Below the pieces are notes generated by a model. It was not told the DNA's origin. It made no database searches and saw only the letters and a list, made by a program, of their open reading frames with translations. Positions 15,550-17,947 of a stretch of DNA of 17,947 bases are shown piece after piece. Source of the stretch: Treponema sp. (GTDB lineage: Bacteria; Spirochaetota; Spirochaetia; Treponematales; Breznakiellaceae); the NCBI GenBank assembly GCA_009785045.1, contig WQXC01000017.1, positions 1 through 17,947 of the forward strand, in the 5' to 3' direction. Made by a program: the position numbers and the translations under genes. The first letter of the stretch is position 1. Every line of letters starts with the position of its first letter.

Positions 15550-16800
15550 TTATTTAGTAATAATCAAAAAATATCTTTTTTTCCCGGCGCGCAGAATCAG
15601 CTCGCCTTCCGAATTGAGCTTGTCAGATCCAATAATTGCAGCAGGATCATTAATTGCCGAAAGTTCACCGTCACTGCCGGAAACAAAAGCGCCTCCCTGC
15701 TGAACAAGGCGGCGGGCATCGCTCTTTGTGGACTCTAGTCCAGTATCACAAAAAAGGTCTACAACATTATAACCTGCTTCAAACCTGGAACGTGTTATTT
15801 CTGCGTGCGGCATAGCTGCTTTGTCACCGCCTGCGCCGCCTCCGCCAAATGCCGCTTTTGCCCCGGACAGAGCTTTGTCTGCTTCGTCCTTTCCGTGAAT
15901 AAGAGCGGTAACTTCCCAGGCAAGACGCTCCTTGGCATCGTTGGGATTTTTACCTGTGTCGCAAAGCGCTTTGCATTCATCAACATGAAGGAAAGTAAAC
16001 ATGAGCAGGAAGCGAAGAATATCCTGATCCTGCACATTGCGCCAGTACTGAAAAAATTCGTAAGGAGTAGTAACTGCCGGGTCAAGAAAGAGCGCGCCTT
16101 TTTCGGTCTTGCCCATTTTTTTTCCGTCTGCTGTGGTAACAAGCGGGAAGGTAAGGCCATAAACTTCCGCGCCTTCGACACGGCGGATAAGTTCTACACC
16201 TGCGACAATATTACCCCATTGATCATCGCCGCCGATTTGTAAACGGCAGCCGTGACGGCGGTACAGCTCCAAAAAGTCATAACTTTGTAAAAGCTGGTAA
16301 TTAAATTCGATAAAAGACAAACCTGTCTCCATACGCATTTTGTAAGCTTCAAAACTAAGCATGCGGTTTACAGAGAAATGCCTGCCAATATCGCGTAAAA
16401 AATCGATATAGTTTAAATTGCCAAGCCAATCCTTGTTATTAACTGTAAAAGCTGTGTTATCATCAAAACCGACAAAACGGTCAAGCTGGGCTCGAATAGA
16501 TTCGGTATTTTTATCTAACTGCTCGTACGAAAGCATTTTGCGGATATCGCTTTTTCCTGAAGGATCGCCAATACGGGCAGTCCCGCCCCCAAGCAGAGCT
16601 ATACCCTTGTGACCTGCCGCCCGAAGGTGGCGAAATGCAAAGTAGGGCACCATGTGACCAATGTGCAGACTGCCGCCTGTAGGATCCGTCCCCTCGTAAA
16701 AAGCGATTGGACCTTCGTCCATCAATTTTGATAAGGCTTCAGCATCGGTACACTGCTGAAAAAAGCCCCTTGCTTTTAATGTTTCTAATGCTGAGTTCAT
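15550..16800 (-). CDS. tyrS: Tyrosyl-tRNA synthetase
   Basis: 416 residues, the standard bacterial length. It charges tRNA-Tyr with tyrosine in the cytoplasm. The class I signatures are HIGH (46-49, in SLHIGHMVP) and the KMSKS-equivalent KMGKT (228-232), a normal variant for this enzyme. Tyrosine-site residues lie in YEGTDPTGGSLH, NYQLLQSYDFLELY and GGDDQWGN. The S4 RNA-binding domain is at the C-terminus (about 350-416, with SDARRLVQQGGAFVSG). A glycine-rich loop (FGGGGAGGDK) precedes it. It is the first gene of a likely operon with the acyl-CoA synthetase and clpP, and is divergent from a small membrane protein gene. No Shine-Dalgarno is seen; a TAAAAT lies six bases before the ATG. Confidence 0.97.
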   Translation of the reverse strand: MNSALETLKARGFFQQCTDAEALSKLMDEGPIAFYEGTDPTGGSLHIGHMVPYFAFRHLRAAGHKGIALLGGGTARIGDPSGKSDIRKMLSYEQLDKNTESIRAQLDRFVGFDDNTAFTVNNKDWLGNLNYIDFLRDIGRHFSVNRMLSFEAYKMRMETGLSFIEFNYQLLQSYDFLELYRRHGCRLQIGGDDQWGNIVAGVELIRRVEGAEVYGLTFPLVTTADGKKMGKTEKGALFLDPAVTTPYEFFQYWRNVQDQDILRFLLMFTFLHVDECKALCDTGKNPNDAKERLAWEVTALIHGKDEADKALSGAKAAFGGGGAGGDKAAMPHAEITRSRFEAGYNVVDLFCDTGLESTKSDARRLVQQGGAFVSGSDGELSAINDPAAIIGSDKLNSEGELILRAGKKRYFLIITK

Positions 16801-16844
16801 GGGTTTATTTTAGCATAATTTTTCCGATACTATAAGTACAGTTT
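16801..16844. promoter_or_regulatory. 44-base divergent promoter region
   Basis: The tyrS and small-membrane-protein start codons are divergent and only 44 bases apart. The minus strand has TAAAAT (16807-16812), six bases before the tyrS ATG; the plus strand has TATAAG (16831-16836), eight bases before the other ATG. The -35 regions are poor on both strands, and neither gene has a Shine-Dalgarno site. The two promoters necessarily overlap. Confidence 0.35.
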
Positions 16845-17099
16845 ATGAGTGTTTTTGAAATAATTAAGCAAGTTCTCCTCTCCTGGCAGGTAATTGTTGC
16901 CGTAATTGTGGTTGTGGCTTATATACATATAGTTTCCTATGTGGCAAAAAGTTATCACCGGCCAAGGTCATTTAAGAAAATTGACTTAAGTAGATTTAAA
17001 AGAACAAAAAAAGAGAAACCTGCAGCAGATACCGGAGGACCCGAAGAAACATTCTCTGGCGGCGATTCCAACGACGAATTAGGCCTGGAAGAAGCATAA
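16845..17099 (+). CDS. Small single-span membrane protein
   Basis: 84 residues. Residues 10-35 form one strongly hydrophobic helix (VLLSWQVIVAVIVVVAYIHI), followed by a basic region (KKIDLSRFKRTKKEK), which predicts an N-out, C-in orientation, and then an acidic Gly/Asp/Glu tail that is probably disordered. It is real by position and composition: it fills the gap between tyrS and recQ, has a start close to a -10-like box, and has no overlapping longer gene. I recall similar small proteins in treponemes but know of no function. It might be co-transcribed with the recQ-type gene 80 bases downstream, although that gene has its own TATAAT and Shine-Dalgarno. Confidence 0.65.
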   Translation: MSVFEIIKQVLLSWQVIVAVIVVVAYIHIVSYVAKSYHRPRSFKKIDLSRFKRTKKEKPAADTGGPEETFSGGDSNDELGLEEA

Positions 17100-17160
17100 A
17101 AATTTAAAAATATTTACATTTTTTTCATTTTCGGTCAAGCAACAGACCATCTCCGCGCCA

Positions 17161-17174
17161 TATAATAGTGGAGG
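17161..17174 (+). promoter_or_regulatory. TATAAT and Shine-Dalgarno before the RecQ-type gene
   Basis: A perfect TATAAT (17161-17166) lies 13 bases before the ATG at 17180, and GGAGG is at 17170-17174. If the TATAAT is a -10 box the start of transcription would fall on the ribosome site itself, so transcription could instead enter from the upstream gene. No clear -35 is visible. Confidence 0.35.
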
Positions 17175-17179
17175 AAAAA

Positions 17180-17947
17180 ATGACAGAAAACAAAAAAGAA
17201 ACAGCCGACCCGTTAAGCGACGCGGTAAAAAGCCTGTTTGGATTATCGTACCTGTTCCCGTATCAAAGGCTTGTAATAACAAATATCCTGGAAGCCGCGC
17301 AAGCCGAGGGAATCCCGGTTAAGTGGCCGGATAAACCTGAAGCGGAATCAACGCCGGAAATACTCCCGGTTCAAACTGACGGCAATGAACCTTCTGACAG
17401 GGAAGTAACAGGCAAGCAAATAGTAATTCTGCCTACAGGAGCCGGAAAGTCCCTTTGTTTTCAGCTTCCTGCGATGCTGATAGAAGGGCTTACCCTGGTT
17501 ATTTATCCGATTTTATCGCTGATGGCGGATCAGCAAAGACGCCTTTACGATAAAGGTTTTTCTCCTGTAACAATCAGGGGAGGACAAAGTAAGGAAGAAC
17601 GCGATGAAATCTGGCAAAAACTTGAAAGCGGTCAAAGCAGATTTATAATTGCAAACCCGGAAGTATTACTTACGGCACAGGTAAAAGAAAAACTTAAAAA
17701 AATAAAAATTACTCATGTAGTTATTGATGAAGCGCACATCGTCAGCGAATGGGGAGAAAGCTTCCGTCCCGGCTACCTGGAAATCGGCTCTATTTTAAAA
17801 ACTCTTAATCCGCCGCTTGTAACTGCTTTTACCGCCACAGCCAGCACCTCTGTCTTGCAAAAAATAAAAAAATATATTTTCGGCGATTCTGACGCAGGTC
17901 AAATCGTGGGAAATCCGGACAGACCTAATATCAGTTATTCAGCAAAA
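17180..17947 (+). CDS. recQ: RecQ-type ATP-dependent DNA helicase, N-terminal part
   Basis: 256 codons are in the window and the frame is open at its edge. RecQ helicases unwind DNA 3' to 5' in recombination and fork repair. Visible are a Q-motif-like LFPYQRLVI (25-33), Walker A PTGAGKSLCFQLPA (85-98), the Walker B box DEAH (183-186), the RecQ-type loop IVSEWGESFRPGY (187-199) and motif III TATA (218-221). The usual CISQWGHDFRP reads IVSEWGESFRP here. Between the Q motif and Walker A are about 50 residues, some 35 more than usual, rich in Pro and Glu. A GGAGG site precedes the ATG. The C-terminal zinc-binding and HRDC regions are outside the window, so a shorter RecQ-like helicase is possible. 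Confidence 0.88.
   Translation, partial: MTENKKETADPLSDAVKSLFGLSYLFPYQRLVITNILEAAQAEGIPVKWPDKPEAESTPEILPVQTDGNEPSDREVTGKQIVILPTGAGKSLCFQLPAMLIEGLTLVIYPILSLMADQQRRLYDKGFSPVTIRGGQSKEERDEIWQKLESGQSRFIIANPEVLLTAQVKEKLKKIKITHVVIDEAHIVSEWGESFRPGYLEIGSILKTLNPPLVTAFTATASTSVLQKIKKYIFGDSDAGQIVGNPDRPNISYSAK

Overview
The window looks like chromosomal DNA from a spirochaete of the Treponema group. This rests on gene content and style, not on a database match: many lipoproteins with loose lipoboxes, a secreted FecR-domain protein, a GLUG-repeat lipoprotein, a treponeme-style tyrS / small membrane protein / recQ neighbourhood, and moderately AT-rich DNA. No rRNA, tRNA, CRISPR array, insertion sequence or prophage gene was seen.

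Region 1 (about 1-5640, minus strand) is an envelope operon. A promoter at 5609-5637 leads into a small secreted protein, an outer-membrane barrel candidate, a secreted FecR-domain protein, a GLUG-repeat lipoprotein, an OmpA-type protein and a cysteine-patterned lipoprotein cut by the window edge. Gaps run from an ATGA overlap to 70 bases. The OmpA-type gene carries a run of 13 cytosines (coding strand) just after its signal peptide. At this length the signal peptide and the mature protein are in different frames; 12 or 15 would join them. This looks like a phase-variable ON/OFF switch, captured OFF, unless it is an assembly error.

Region 2 (5669-10193, minus strand) is a second operon: a large lipoprotein, a second lipoprotein, a multi-pass membrane protein resembling PAP2 phosphatases without their catalytic motifs, and mnmE (tRNA wobble-uridine modification). 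A promoter at 10188-10216 drives it, divergent from alr (alanine racemase, plus strand), which ends in a strong bidirectional terminator.

Region 3 (11545-16800, minus strand) holds an AtoE-type short-chain fatty acid transporter with its own promoter, preceded by tyrS, an AMP-forming acyl-CoA synthetase and a ClpP-family protease in a likely operon. Region 4 (16845-17947, plus strand) holds a small single-span membrane protein and the first 256 codons of a RecQ-type helicase.

A recurring pattern is that first genes of transcription units often have a -10-like box only 6-10 bases before the start codon and no Shine-Dalgarno site, whereas most internal genes have strong ones. This suggests leaderless mRNAs at operon heads.
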